Source: Leptotrichia sp. oral taxon 212
GTDB lineage: Bacteria > Fusobacteriota > Fusobacteriia > Fusobacteriales > Leptotrichiaceae
DNA: 64,000 nucleotides
Assembly: GCF_001274535.1 (NCBI RefSeq)
Contig: NZ_CP012410.1
Location: 1,833,126-1,897,125, forward strand
Direction of reading: 5' to 3'
Under the pieces are notes generated by a model. The model had not been told where the DNA came from. It was given only the letters and a program-made list of their open reading frames with translations, and searched no databases. Positions 33,323-42,068 of this stretch are shown piece by piece (the first letter of the stretch is position 1; each line of letters begins with the position of its first letter). The translations under genes and the position numbers were made by a program.

Positions 33323-34042
33323 ATGAAAAAACCACTTATAGGAATAACTTCTTCCTATGAACATAACCCTGAATCAGAAAACGCTTATAAAACAAGTGTT
33401 TCTATAGATTATAGCCGTGCAGTCATGAATGCGGGAGGAATTCCTGTTGTTCTGCCTGTTCACGATAATATAGAAGTTATAAAAGAACAGATTTCACACC
33501 TTGACGGACTTCTTCTTTCAGGAGGAGTTGATTCTGACCCTGCTTTATATGGAGAAGACAGCTTACAGGAAATTGGAGTTATTTCACCTGAAAGGGATAA
33601 ATTTGAAATCATGCTGCTGGAAGAATATTTAAAAACTGGTAAGCCAATTTTAGCAATATGCCGTGGATTACAGCTTGTAAATATATATTTTGGTGGTACC
33701 CTTTATCAGGATATAAAATATTTGGATACTCAGATTCAGCACAAACAGAAATGGCACCTCTATTTACCTACCCACAATATCGATATTCTTGGAAAAGATA
33801 ATATTTTATACGAAATTTTTGGTGAAAAAACAAGGGTAAATTCCTTCCATCATCAGATGATAAAAGATTTAGCGGAAGGACTCACTCCTATTGCAAAATC
33901 TTCTGATGGTGTTATTGAAGCTCTTCAAAAAAAAGACCACCCTTTCTTTTATGCAACTCAGTGGCATCCGGAAATGATGGCTGTAAGAGGAAACGATGAA
34001 ATGAAGAAAATTTTCAACAAGTTTGTGGAAGCTTGTGAGTAA
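33323..34042 (+). CDS. gamma-glutamyl-gamma-aminobutyrate hydrolase family protein (class I glutamine amidotransferase, C26)
   Basis: Cysteine hydrolase of gamma-glutamyl bonds. The nucleophile is C113 in AICRGLQLVNIYFGG, and the His-Glu pair is in TQWHPEMM near the C-terminus; HHQMIKDLAEGL is also conserved in PuuD. 239 residues. No polyamine genes are near, so putrescine breakdown is unlikely; a gamma-D-Glu-diaminopimelate bond in murein peptides is a better guess from the neighbours. AAAGGAT precedes the ATG. Last gene of the operon, followed by a strong hairpin. Confidence 0.92.
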   Translation: MKKPLIGITSSYEHNPESENAYKTSVSIDYSRAVMNAGGIPVVLPVHDNIEVIKEQISHLDGLLLSGGVDSDPALYGEDSLQEIGVISPERDKFEIMLLEEYLKTGKPILAICRGLQLVNIYFGGTLYQDIKYLDTQIQHKQKWHLYLPTHNIDILGKDNILYEIFGEKTRVNSFHHQMIKDLAEGLTPIAKSSDGVIEALQKKDHPFFYATQWHPEMMAVRGNDEMKKIFNKFVEACE

Positions 34043-34045
34043 CAT

Positions 34046-34090
34046 AAAAATGATATTTATGATTTATAATATTTCATAAATATCATTTTT
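34046..34090. terminator. two-way terminator between convergent genes
   Basis: 17-bp perfect stem AAAAATGATATTTATGA / TCATAAATATCATTTTT with an 11-base loop. A and T runs on both sides serve the peptidase operon (plus) and the dhaL operon (minus). Confidence 0.92.
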
Positions 34091-34123
34091 TTAATAGCTT
34101 AACTATCACTCTTTATATAATTT

Positions 34124-34753
34124 CTATTTTTCTTTATAGTAATTATAGATTCCTTCAAATATCAGCTTGCCAACATAAGAGCCTCCGTCTACATGTCCTA
34201 TTGTTTTTTCTCCATGGTATGCTGCTCTTCCATGAACTGCCATCATATTTTTTGTTGCTTCACTTCCTTTTAACGCAGCTTCATATGTTTCTTTTAAAAT
34301 TTCCGATATTGTTTTCTCCTCATCTACATTTTTCTCAAAAACTTTTGTAGCAGGAGAAAATGAATCTAAAATCGTTTTCTCATTTTCTTTTGAGTTTGCT
34401 CTTTCTTTTAACTTGCTAATTCCGTTTTCCAATGCTATTTTCATCTCATTTTTATCCGCATCCTCTTTTCCTTTAAGGCTTCCACCTATTCCTAATAACC
34501 AAAATGAAATAATTGTTCCTAATGAAGAAGGAGCAGACTCATTAAAAACCATTCCCATCTTAAAAAATAATTTCCCTAAATCCCTTTCTTCAGAAGTTTC
34601 TAAATAATCTTTTAATCCAGAAAATCCTTGAACCATTGATATGCCTAAATCTCCATCTCCAAATTGGCTGTCTAAATCAAGCAAGTAATCTCTATTTTCT
34701 TTTACTAACTTGAATATATTTTCTGTAATTAATTTAATATCATCTCTATTCAT
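34124..34753 (-). CDS. dhaL: dihydroxyacetone kinase subunit DhaL-like
   Basis: ADP/ATP-binding half of a two-subunit keto-sugar kinase, 209 residues. The metal-binding loop is LDSQFGDGDLGISM (D28, D33, D35); the usual GDGDHG histidine is Leu (L36). The downstream DSFSPATKVFE, GSEATKNMMAVHGRAAYHGEKTIGHVDGG stretch is typical of DhaL. Last gene of the PTS-aldolase operon, 21 bases after dhaK. There is no DhaM phosphoryl-donor gene, so either ATP is used directly or an EIIA/HPr acts as donor; the sequence does not decide this. Confidence 0.88.
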   Translation of the reverse strand: MNRDDIKLITENIFKLVKENRDYLLDLDSQFGDGDLGISMVQGFSGLKDYLETSEERDLGKLFFKMGMVFNESAPSSLGTIISFWLLGIGGSLKGKEDADKNEMKIALENGISKLKERANSKENEKTILDSFSPATKVFEKNVDEEKTISEILKETYEAALKGSEATKNMMAVHGRAAYHGEKTIGHVDGGSYVGKLIFEGIYNYYKEK

Positions 34754-34774
34754 GACTGCTTCTCCTTCCTGAAA

Positions 34775-35782
34775 TTACTTATTTACATTAGTATAAAATG
34801 GTGTAATTGCTTCTTTCAATAATAATTTTTTAGTTTTCTCATTCAATTTAAAAATTGTTATTGATAATCCCCCCATTTCCATAGAAGTAGCAAATTCTCC
34901 TATATGTGGTTTTATTATTTTTACATTTTTTTCTTTTAAAATTTTATAAATTCTGTTATATACAATGTAAAGTTCTTCTAAAGGAGTTGCACCTAATCCG
35001 TTTACAGTTACAGAAACTTCATCTTCTGATTTCAGTGCCAATTCTTCATTTATCTTGGAAAATATTAAATCTGCTATTTCATCTGCTTTTAGCATGTCTC
35101 TTACTTCAATTCCCTGTTCTCCATGTATTCCCATACCTATCTCTATTTTATTTTCTTCTATACTGAAAGTAGGTTTTCCAACTTCAGGAACAATACATGG
35201 CGACAAAGCTACTCCCATCGTTTTTATATTTTCCAAAGCATGCTGAGTAATTTCAGCAACTTCTGACAATTCTAATCCCTCATCTGCAGCTGCTCCTGCG
35301 ATTTTATAGGCATACAACATTCCTGCTACGCCTCGTCTTGTATCTTTTTTTTCATACGGTGCTGAAGCAACATCATCTTTAACTAATACATTGGCAGTTT
35401 TTATATCCTCAAAATCAGCTAATTCACATGCCATACTAAAATTCATCTTGTCTCCCCCATAATTTCCATAAAGACATAAAACTCCTTTTCCAAAATCACA
35501 CGCTTTTATCATATCAAACATTTTCTGGGATGAGGGTGAAGCAAATACATTTCCTATTGCACATCCATCAAGCATTCCTTCTCCTACATATCCTAAAAAT
35601 GTTGGAAGATGTCCGCTTCCTCCTGCAGTAACAATTCCTACTTTATTTCTTTTAGGATTATCCTTTCTTACTAATACCCTGATATCGTCATTCAACAACT
35701 GTATTTTATCACTATGAGCAGCTACTATTCCTTCTATCATTTCTTTTACAAAATTTTCAGGTTCATTTATTATTTTCTTCAT
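34775..35782 (-). CDS. dhaK: dihydroxyacetone kinase subunit DhaK-like
   Basis: Binds the keto substrate covalently through a histidine. Substrate-pocket motifs are TAGGSGHLPTFLGYVGEGM (H58) and YGNYGGDKMNF (D111); the hemiaminal histidine is in GMGIHGEQGIEV (H220). 335 residues is a normal DhaK. GSGHLP differs from the more common GSGHEP and suggests a variant substrate such as a C4 keto-sugar rather than dihydroxyacetone (inference). AAAGGTG precedes the ATG; 16 bases separate it from the aldolase gene. Confidence 0.9.
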   Translation of the reverse strand: MKKIINEPENFVKEMIEGIVAAHSDKIQLLNDDIRVLVRKDNPKRNKVGIVTAGGSGHLPTFLGYVGEGMLDGCAIGNVFASPSSQKMFDMIKACDFGKGVLCLYGNYGGDKMNFSMACELADFEDIKTANVLVKDDVASAPYEKKDTRRGVAGMLYAYKIAGAAADEGLELSEVAEITQHALENIKTMGVALSPCIVPEVGKPTFSIEENKIEIGMGIHGEQGIEVRDMLKADEIADLIFSKINEELALKSEDEVSVTVNGLGATPLEELYIVYNRIYKILKEKNVKIIKPHIGEFATSMEMGGLSITIFKLNEKTKKLLLKEAITPFYTNVNK

Positions 35783-35798
35783 AATACAATCACCTTTC

Positions 35799-36458
35799 CT
35801 AGTTCTTTTCTAATTTTTCCGGATATTTCCAACTTTCCAGTTCTTCTGGAGAAAAACTGTCCGGTTCATTGCCTTTATTTATTAATAAAGTGTAGTAGTA
35901 AACTTCTGCCAGTTCTTCTACATACTGTGCTCTTAAAAAAGCTTCGTACATATCTGTGCCGCAGGCTACAACCCCATGTTTTTCAAGCAAAAATATATCT
36001 GCTCTTTTTACAGGCTCAATTACACTCTTAGCCAGTTCTACAGTTCCAGGTCTTGCATAGGGTGCTACCGGTACAACAGCATCTTTTAACCCGAATGTTG
36101 CAACCTCGTATATAATTGCCGGTATAGGTTTATTTAATACTGCAAAAGATGTTGCCATTTTTGAATGAGTATGAACAATTGCCATTATATCTGCCCTTGT
36201 TTTATAAACTTCTAAATGCATCATTGTTTCACTTGATGGTTTTCTGTTATTTTTTACTTCTATTAATTCACCATCTACCGTTAATACACAGATATCGTCT
36301 TCTGTCAATTCTTCTCTATTTACTCCTGATGGCGTTACTACTACGTATCCTGTCTCCTTATCTCTTATACTAAAATTTCCTGACTTATGTTTGCACAGGT
36401 CTAATCTTTGTCCATCTTGTGCTGCTTTTATAACTTCTCTTTTCAAATTTTCCAACAT
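35799..36458 (-). CDS. class II aldolase/adducin family protein (fuculose-phosphate aldolase type)
   Basis: Zinc aldolase or epimerase of the FucA/AraD/RhaD family, 219 residues. Expected residues are present: GNFSIRD, TPSGVN, SSETMMH (E77), the zinc pair HTHSK (H96, H98) and LEKHGVVACG (H161). FucA-like enzymes split ketose 1-phosphates to dihydroxyacetone phosphate and an aldehyde. Here a PTS permease lies upstream and a keto-sugar kinase downstream, so it is the central enzyme of the pathway. The exact substrate is unknown. Confidence 0.92.
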   Translation of the reverse strand: MLENLKREVIKAAQDGQRLDLCKHKSGNFSIRDKETGYVVVTPSGVNREELTEDDICVLTVDGELIEVKNNRKPSSETMMHLEVYKTRADIMAIVHTHSKMATSFAVLNKPIPAIIYEVATFGLKDAVVPVAPYARPGTVELAKSVIEPVKRADIFLLEKHGVVACGTDMYEAFLRAQYVEELAEVYYYTLLINKGNEPDSFSPEELESWKYPEKLEKN

Positions 36459-36483
36459 CTATATCACCTTCTATTAAAATTTA

Positions 36484-37818
36484 TTATCGATTTTGTTTTT
36501 TCATATTCTTTACAAATATATAGAACAATCCAAAAAATAATATTAATGCTATAATTCCTGGTATTTTAGCAGCTAGCCCATTTGCTACTGCCCATCTGAA
36601 AAACGGAGCTTCTACGCCAAAGTATGTTATCATTTGTCCAGCTGGTATTTCTATTGCTTTTGTTGCTTTTGCAAGTTCAGTTGCATATGGAGCGAAACTA
36701 CTGGAAACCAATAAATAAATTGGAGTATATAAAATGCTTAAAATTAACATTTTTAATAGATTCTTTTTTGAAACAATCATTGCTGGTACTACAACTACTA
36801 CATTTACTATTCCTGCCAATGGTAATACATTACTTATTCCCATTTTTGAAAGAACAACAGCTAAAAGCAATTCTATAGGAACTAATAATATGGCAACAAC
36901 CCATAATTCAGATTGTCCTGCCATAAATGGCCAGTCTAATCCAATATAGATTTCTCTATCTTTAAATTTATTTTTCATAAATTCTGATGCAGCATCTGCA
37001 ATTGGAGCAAGAGCTTGCATAAATAATTTAGCTACCATAGGAAATAATACTAGAGCTGTTCCTACTTTTATAGCCACATTTAATGTATCTTTTACAGAAT
37101 AACCTGCAAGAATTGCTATAAGTCCACCTATAATGAATCCCATAACGCTATTTTCTCCGAAAATTCCTATTTTATCTTTTAATTTATCTGCATTTGCATT
37201 TTCTTTTTTAAATAAAGGAATATAATCTAATAATTTGTTTACTGGTTCCATTATTACACATTGAAGCGTCATATAATGAGTACAAGTAACTCCTGGTATT
37301 CCTGTTATTTCCTGAGTTCTTTTTTGAGTAGCTTCTCCTATTTTTAATTCAACTATAACTTGAATTGCCGCTGCAACAAAACCTAATATAATATTTCCTG
37401 TTATTGCCGCCACCATTGTTGCAGTGAAAATTTTTCCCCATACATTCCATAAATCTACATTCAATATATCGGTCTGTTTAAAGATAAGCATTAGAAGATT
37501 AATACCTATCTGTAAAGGAAACATAAATAAAGCATAAGGCCATGCCCATGCAATTGCTGACATTGGTGACCATCCTACATCAATTATATTTAATTGAATT
37601 CCTGTCTTTTCTACAAAAGCTGAAGCGACAGGACTTATAGTATCAAACATAAAACCTAACACTACATTCATTCCAGTAAAAGCAACTCCTAATGTAAGCC
37701 CAGAAGCTATCGCTCTTTTAAATTTCATTTTTATTATTAATCCTATTATTATCATTATTACCGGTAAAAAGATTGCTGCTCCCAATCCTAAAATATAGTT
37801 TAAAATATTTCCAAACAT
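36484..37818 (-). CDS. PTS EIIC component, galactitol family
   Basis: Inner-membrane sugar or polyol transporter with about ten to twelve hydrophobic segments, 444 residues. Family motifs include FDTISPVASAFVEKTG, DVGWSPMSAIAWAWPYALFMFP, DLWNVWGKIFTATMVAAITGN and GIPGVTCTHYMTLQ, which match GatC. Start at 37818 (MFGNILNY) 7 bases after GGGAGG; an ATG seven codons earlier lacks a site. EIIB and EIIA are encoded upstream in the same operon. Substrate unknown; galactitol itself is doubtful because the tagatose-bisphosphate enzymes are absent. Confidence 0.93.
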   Translation of the reverse strand: MFGNILNYILGLGAAIFLPVIMIIIGLIIKMKFKRAIASGLTLGVAFTGMNVVLGFMFDTISPVASAFVEKTGIQLNIIDVGWSPMSAIAWAWPYALFMFPLQIGINLLMLIFKQTDILNVDLWNVWGKIFTATMVAAITGNIILGFVAAAIQVIVELKIGEATQKRTQEITGIPGVTCTHYMTLQCVIMEPVNKLLDYIPLFKKENANADKLKDKIGIFGENSVMGFIIGGLIAILAGYSVKDTLNVAIKVGTALVLFPMVAKLFMQALAPIADAASEFMKNKFKDREIYIGLDWPFMAGQSELWVVAILLVPIELLLAVVLSKMGISNVLPLAGIVNVVVVVPAMIVSKKNLLKMLILSILYTPIYLLVSSSFAPYATELAKATKAIEIPAGQMITYFGVEAPFFRWAVANGLAAKIPGIIALILFFGLFYIFVKNMKKQNR

Positions 37819-37847
37819 TTTATTACCTCCCAAAATCATCTATAATA

Positions 37848-38123
37848 TTATTTCAATAATTCTTTTAATTTCTCAAACTCTTCTGCCATTCCCATTCCAG
37901 TCAAAAATTTAATTCCATTTATCATTGGCTTGTCAAAAGTTTGAGAACCTGGAACGATTGTCACATATACATCAACTTGGTCTATTATGCTTTCAAGAGA
38001 TTTTATATCAACCGCTTCAACTGTTGCTTTTATCCCTTCATCTTCCAACATACTGTTAATTTTTGAAGCAACTGTTTGCGATGTTGCTACTCCTGATCCA
38101 CACGCTACAACTATTCTTTTCAT
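37848..38123 (-). CDS. PTS EIIB component, galactitol type
   Basis: 91-residue phosphocarrier. The phosphorylated cysteine is C8 in IVVACGSGVATSQTVASK. It accepts phosphate from EIIA and passes it to the substrate on EIIC. AGGAGG lies 6 bases before the ATG. It is 29 bases before EIIC. Confidence 0.94.
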   Translation of the reverse strand: MKRIVVACGSGVATSQTVASKINSMLEDEGIKATVEAVDIKSLESIIDQVDVYVTIVPGSQTFDKPMINGIKFLTGMGMAEEFEKLKELLK

Positions 38124-38150
38124 ATAAATTCCTCCTAATTTTATTATTTT

Positions 38151-38414
38151 TTATTCTCCAAAATTTGAATAAAATAACTTTTCCAATTCTTTTAATACTT
38201 CATTTTCATCTTCTCCATCTATTTCTATTTCAACTTTTGTACCATACTTTGCTCCAAGTTTTAAAAATCCTAAAACACTTTTATTCTCTACTTTATTGTC
38301 ACCTACTTTAAATATAGTTTTTGATTTATACTTTGATATTACTTTTATTATTTGTGAAATTGGTCTTGCATGTAATCCTGTTTTATTCTTAACTTCTAAA
38401 ATTTTACTTATCAT
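38151..38414 (-). CDS. operon-specific HPr-family phosphocarrier
   Basis: An 87-residue HPr paralogue. The phosphoryl-accepting histidine is H15 in NKTGLHARPIS, and the regulatory serine is kept at S46 in VENKSVLGFLKLGAKYG. Main HPr genes are usually with ptsI; none is here, so this one is probably devoted to the operon's own EIIA or to DhaKL. The ATG at 38414 is 8 bases after AAGGTG; a GTG three codons earlier overlaps that site. It has 5 bases or so between it and the EIIA stop. Confidence 0.92.
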   Translation of the reverse strand: MISKILEVKNKTGLHARPISQIIKVISKYKSKTIFKVGDNKVENKSVLGFLKLGAKYGTKVEIEIDGEDENEVLKELEKLFYSNFGE

Positions 38415-38428
38415 CGTAATCACCTTGT

Positions 38429-38884
38429 TTAAAAATTTTTACTCAATATTCTTAATATTTCTTCTTTATCTGATGCATTTCTAATAGCGTTATAAACTTC
38501 TTTCTGTTCCAGTAAAGACATTAATTTTGTTAATAGATTTACCTGTTCTTCCCCCTTTTGTACCAGTAACACAAATATTACTGATACTTCCAGATCATTT
38601 TCATCTAACCCCATATCCCTAAAAATAATTGGTTTTTTTAACTTAACTGTTACAATTCCTTCTTCATTAACATACTCTGGATTTGTGTGAGGAATCGCAA
38701 TCTTATATTCTCCAAAATCTAAACCTGTAGGGTATTTTTCTTCTCTTTCAATAATTGAATCATTAAATCCCTCCTTTACATATTTTTTTTCAAATAATAT
38801 TTTGGATATTTTAGAAAGAAAATCTTTTCTGTCATTTGCATCAAAATTTAAAAATATATTTTCCTCTTTAAAATAATTTTTCAT
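38429..38884 (-). CDS. PTS EIIA component (fructose/Ntr/galactitol type)
   Basis: 151 residues, PTS_EIIA type 2 fold. The active histidine is H66 in YKIAIPHTNPEYV; REEKYPTGLDFG upstream and VFVLLVQKGEEQVNLLTKLMSLL downstream are conserved. It takes phosphate from HPr and gives it to EIIB and probably to the PRD regulator. AAAGGA precedes the ATG. First structural gene after the regulator (13-base gap). Confidence 0.93.
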   Translation of the reverse strand: MKNYFKEENIFLNFDANDRKDFLSKISKILFEKKYVKEGFNDSIIEREEKYPTGLDFGEYKIAIPHTNPEYVNEEGIVTVKLKKPIIFRDMGLDENDLEVSVIFVLLVQKGEEQVNLLTKLMSLLEQKEVYNAIRNASDKEEILRILSKNF

Positions 38885-38897
38885 ATCTTATTCCTTT

Positions 38898-40955
38898 CTA
38901 CATATTGTCATTTTTTGAAAAATACTCTACTATTTTATTTTTATCTCTTGTTTTCATTATTTTAAGCATTTTATCTTTAAAAATTTTATTTATAATTTTG
39001 CTTACTTTATTAAGTTCCTTTTCTTTATCCTTTATAGCAAAAGTAAAAATATATTTTATTTTATTTCCATTAAGTTCAAGAATATTTTTTAATTCAATTA
39101 AAATTCCTGAAGTTTTAAACACATTAGCATCATTTCTTGCATGCGGTAAGATTATACCATTGTGTATTATCATATAGGATGTGTGATTCTTCAATATATC
39201 CAGAATACTCTTAGTATATGAGCTTGCTATATACTTTTTTTTCTCCAGAATATTGCATGTATACTTTATGGCATCTTCAATACTTTTAGCTTCATAGTCA
39301 AAAATAATATTCTGAGTCGTAATTATATTTTTATCTTCATTATCTTCGACAGTATCATTAATAATTCTTTCTTTCATTTTATTCTCAAGTTTTTCAATTA
39401 ATTTTTTTCTATTTTTTATTACTGTTTCCTCTTCAATAATTTGAATCAATTCAGTCATTAAAACCTTTTTATTATTAGGAGTAAAACCAACATCCAACAT
39501 TTTTTTCTTATCGTCCATTGTAAATATCGGATTAACTTTTAGTACTGGAATATTGTCTGAAATTTTATCCTCTATATCCACTGTAGTAATTATATAATTT
39601 ATATTTTTATTCTTCTGCAAAGTATCTTTGATTTTAAAATAGGGTGTTACCGAAACTATTTCTACATTAAACATTGAAGATATATTATCTACTAACATTT
39701 GTGAAATTCCATAACCTAATGTACTCACTACCACTACTCTTTTTACTTTTATATCATTACTTATAACTCTCTCCATTGAAGCCTGAAAGTGAAGCATTAA
39801 TAAAAATATTTCTTCATCTGGAATATCTTTTTTTAATATATTAATTAAAATATCTAATGATTCTTTTATTAAGTAGAATAAATGATTTTTTGTAAATTTT
39901 AAATCCTGTATAAATTTTTCATTTAGAGCATAACCATTTTTCACTCTATAAAATAAAGGTTTTAAATGTTGTCTTAAATATTCAAATAACAGTTCATCCT
40001 TTGATATATTCACATTCAATCTGCTATTTATGTTTTCAATCAAATTTTTAGCTAGAATGTCTATATCTATCCAATTTTCATAAAATTGAGAAACTTTATT
40101 ATAAGAAGTTATCCCAACTATCAAATCAGTTATTATAAAAATATCCTGCTCATTAAATATTTCATCCAATTTTTGTTTTTTGATTTCCTCTTTTATTATC
40201 CTGTATTCATCCCAATCCTTTATTATTGAGCCATCAACACATATAAAATTATTAATTTCATCATGAAAAGTTTTAGATTGTAACAAAATAATATATGAAA
40301 TTAATGTTTTATAATTCTCATCTGTTGCTGAAAATTTTAAATCAGTTAAGATTTTTTCTAATAAATTACTTAAAAAATCTACTTTCCTTATATTTAAATT
40401 TTCTTCAAAAATTTCTTCTATTTTTAGTCTATAATTTGTTTTATTTTCTTTTTTCAGTTCCTTTAAGCATTCAGATATTGTTTCAACTCTATATTTTATT
40501 AAGTTTGATATTTTCCCTTCAAGTATTATTCCTTTTTTAGTACTTAAAAGAATATCTTTTTCTTTAAATTCTTTTTTTATAATATTCAAATCATTATTAA
40601 TAGTAATTCGTGATGTATCGAATTTATTCATTAAATTTGATATATTGGTTTTTTTTGCAGATGTAATCAATAGTAATTTTATGAGTTTTTTTCTTTTTTC
40701 AATATCTATAGGTTCTGCCTCTTTAACCATAATCTTGATTTTATTTATTTTATTATTACTATCTAACTTAAATGTTCCTGATTTGTTTCTATATATAGGT
40801 TTAATGTTAAATATTGACAAAACAAAATTGATTTTGTCAATATCATATCTTACCATTCTCTCAGAAATATCAAATTTTTCTTTTAATTTCTTAATCGATA
40901 CCTCTTCTCCAGAAGAAAAAATATCTAACATTTTTATTTCTCTGTTATTTAACAT
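38898..40955 (-). CDS. PRD-containing transcriptional activator (BglG/MtlR type)
   Basis: 685-residue PTS-controlled regulator. Order of domains: an N-terminal helix-turn-helix (SGEEVSIKKLKEKFDISERMVRYDIDKIN) and a second HTH (NLMNKFDTSRITINNDLNII), two PRDs (about 180-400), an EIIB-Gat-like domain (VVVVSTLGYGISQMLVDNI, about 410-500) and a C-terminal EIIA-like domain with an intact site histidine (GIILPHARND). The EIIB-like cysteine is replaced by Ser/Thr (STLGYG), so that domain probably senses rather than carries phosphate. It heads the operon it should control. The start follows AAGGAG. Confidence 0.92.
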   Translation of the reverse strand: MLNNREIKMLDIFSSGEEVSIKKLKEKFDISERMVRYDIDKINFVLSIFNIKPIYRNKSGTFKLDSNNKINKIKIMVKEAEPIDIEKRKKLIKLLLITSAKKTNISNLMNKFDTSRITINNDLNIIKKEFKEKDILLSTKKGIILEGKISNLIKYRVETISECLKELKKENKTNYRLKIEEIFEENLNIRKVDFLSNLLEKILTDLKFSATDENYKTLISYIILLQSKTFHDEINNFICVDGSIIKDWDEYRIIKEEIKKQKLDEIFNEQDIFIITDLIVGITSYNKVSQFYENWIDIDILAKNLIENINSRLNVNISKDELLFEYLRQHLKPLFYRVKNGYALNEKFIQDLKFTKNHLFYLIKESLDILINILKKDIPDEEIFLLMLHFQASMERVISNDIKVKRVVVVSTLGYGISQMLVDNISSMFNVEIVSVTPYFKIKDTLQKNKNINYIITTVDIEDKISDNIPVLKVNPIFTMDDKKKMLDVGFTPNNKKVLMTELIQIIEEETVIKNRKKLIEKLENKMKERIINDTVEDNEDKNIITTQNIIFDYEAKSIEDAIKYTCNILEKKKYIASSYTKSILDILKNHTSYMIIHNGIILPHARNDANVFKTSGILIELKNILELNGNKIKYIFTFAIKDKEKELNKVSKIINKIFKDKMLKIMKTRDKNKIVEYFSKNDNM

Positions 40956-40984
40956 ACAATCTCCTTAATTAAGGTTCTACTTAA

Positions 40985-41013
40985 TATATAACCTATGATT
41001 TTAAGTATTTCAA
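40985..41013 (-). promoter_or_regulatory. possible promoter of the PTS-aldolase operon
   Basis: TTGAAA (41008-41013) and TATATA (40985-40990), 17 bases apart on the minus strand, 30 bases before the regulator start. The region is AT-rich, so the match could be chance. Confidence 0.4.
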
Positions 41014-41149
41014 TATTAAGCTTCTGAAACTTTTATTGAAAAAATATATCAAATTAAAAAGTCATCTTTTACTTGCTTTTCAACTATTAGAAATGCTTTG
41101 TCAAAAAAAAATGAAATATTCTTTATTGTTAAATTTTTAATATATCTTC

Positions 41150-41178
41150 TTGAAGATAAAATTCTATTCTGATATACT
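41150..41178 (+). promoter_or_regulatory. ybaK promoter
   Basis: TTGAAG (41150-41155) and TATACT (41173-41178), 17-base spacing, 34 bases before the ATG. Confidence 0.55.
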
Positions 41179-41211
41179 AAAAATATTCTATAAGCAAACA
41201 GGGGGATAACA

Positions 41212-41703
41212 ATGAAAGATAAAAAGGAAAAGATACATAAAACAAATGCTCTTAGACAGTTGGATAAAAATAAGATTCCATATACTGTCCACACTTATGA
41301 ATGGAGTGAAGATAAAAGCGGTGGGCTTGGAGTTGCCGAACATTTCCCTGAACTTGCAGAAAGAATTTTTAAGACTATTGTCTTAAAGGGAAAAAGTAAA
41401 TATCTATATGTCTGTGTAATCCATGGATATGCTCATCTGGATTTGAAGAAAGTTGCCAAAGCCTGTGGTGAAAAGAATATTGATCTTCTTCCCCTTTCAG
41501 AACTTGAAAAGGAAACAGGATATGTCCGAGGTGGCTGCTCTCCTGTTGGAATGAAAAAATTATATGATACATTTTTTGATGTGGAAGCTAAAAATTTCGA
41601 TAAGATAATAGTTTCAGCAGGAAAAAGAGGTTTACAGATGGAAGTTGAAACTGAAAAACTTATTGAAGCAGTAAATGGAAAAGTTGCTGATTTAACGCAA
41701 TAA
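41212..41703 (+). CDS. ybaK: Cys-tRNA(Pro) deacylase YbaK/EbsC family
   Basis: Trans-editing hydrolase that clears mischarged Cys-tRNA(Pro). The family motifs are KTNALRQLDKNKIPYTVHTYEW, IFKTIVLKGKSKYLYVCVIHG (with the key lysine), and ETGYVRGGCSPVGMKK. 163 residues. The start follows AGGGGGA. Single-gene unit with its own promoter, divergent from the PTS operon. Confidence 0.95.
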   Translation: MKDKKEKIHKTNALRQLDKNKIPYTVHTYEWSEDKSGGLGVAEHFPELAERIFKTIVLKGKSKYLYVCVIHGYAHLDLKKVAKACGEKNIDLLPLSELEKETGYVRGGCSPVGMKKLYDTFFDVEAKNFDKIIVSAGKRGLQMEVETEKLIEAVNGKVADLTQ

Positions 41704-41720
41704 TTTCTATTTTTCTCATT

Positions 41721-41931
41721 TTATTTTTTCTTCTCAAATTTCACTTCAAAATCACTTTTATACTCAGCCCTCCATTTTCGTACTTCTTTTATTTTACCCG
41801 GTTTAACCAGGTACCGTTGCATATATCCCATCATTATTATTTTTGTCTTTATTTGAAGCAGCATTTATTTTATTGTTGCACGAAAATATTAATATCATCA
41901 GTTCAAATAACAAAACTATCTTTTTTTTCAT
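41721..41931 (-). pseudogene. small lipoprotein gene, frameshifted
   Basis: An ATG at 41931, 7 bases after GGGGTGAG, starts a lipoprotein-like peptide (MKKKIVLLFELMILIFSC, then NNKINAASNKDK), which stops after 42 codons at 41803. Shifting frame near 41840 opens MMGYMQRYLVKPGKIKEVRK and continues to FEVKFEKKK and a stop at 41721-41723. The second part reads as real protein, so the whole was probably one lipoprotein of about 70 residues. The start resembles that of the exported protein at 49221-49727 (IFSCN..(I/V)NAA). The rest of 41704-42068 holds no gene I can support. Confidence 0.5.
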
Positions 41932-42068
41932 ATTTTATCTCACCCCTATTATCTTTATTTTCGAAATATTTTTTCCTTTTCAAAATAATTATAATATAAT
42001 ATTCTTAACATATCAAATACTTATATTTTATATAAAATCATAATAAAAAAGTATAGAAAGGGTTTTTT

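Noticed and set aside
34124-34753. Loss of function of DhaL because of GDGDLG
   Set aside because: The three metal-binding aspartates are kept; the His to Leu change alone is not enough to call it dead.
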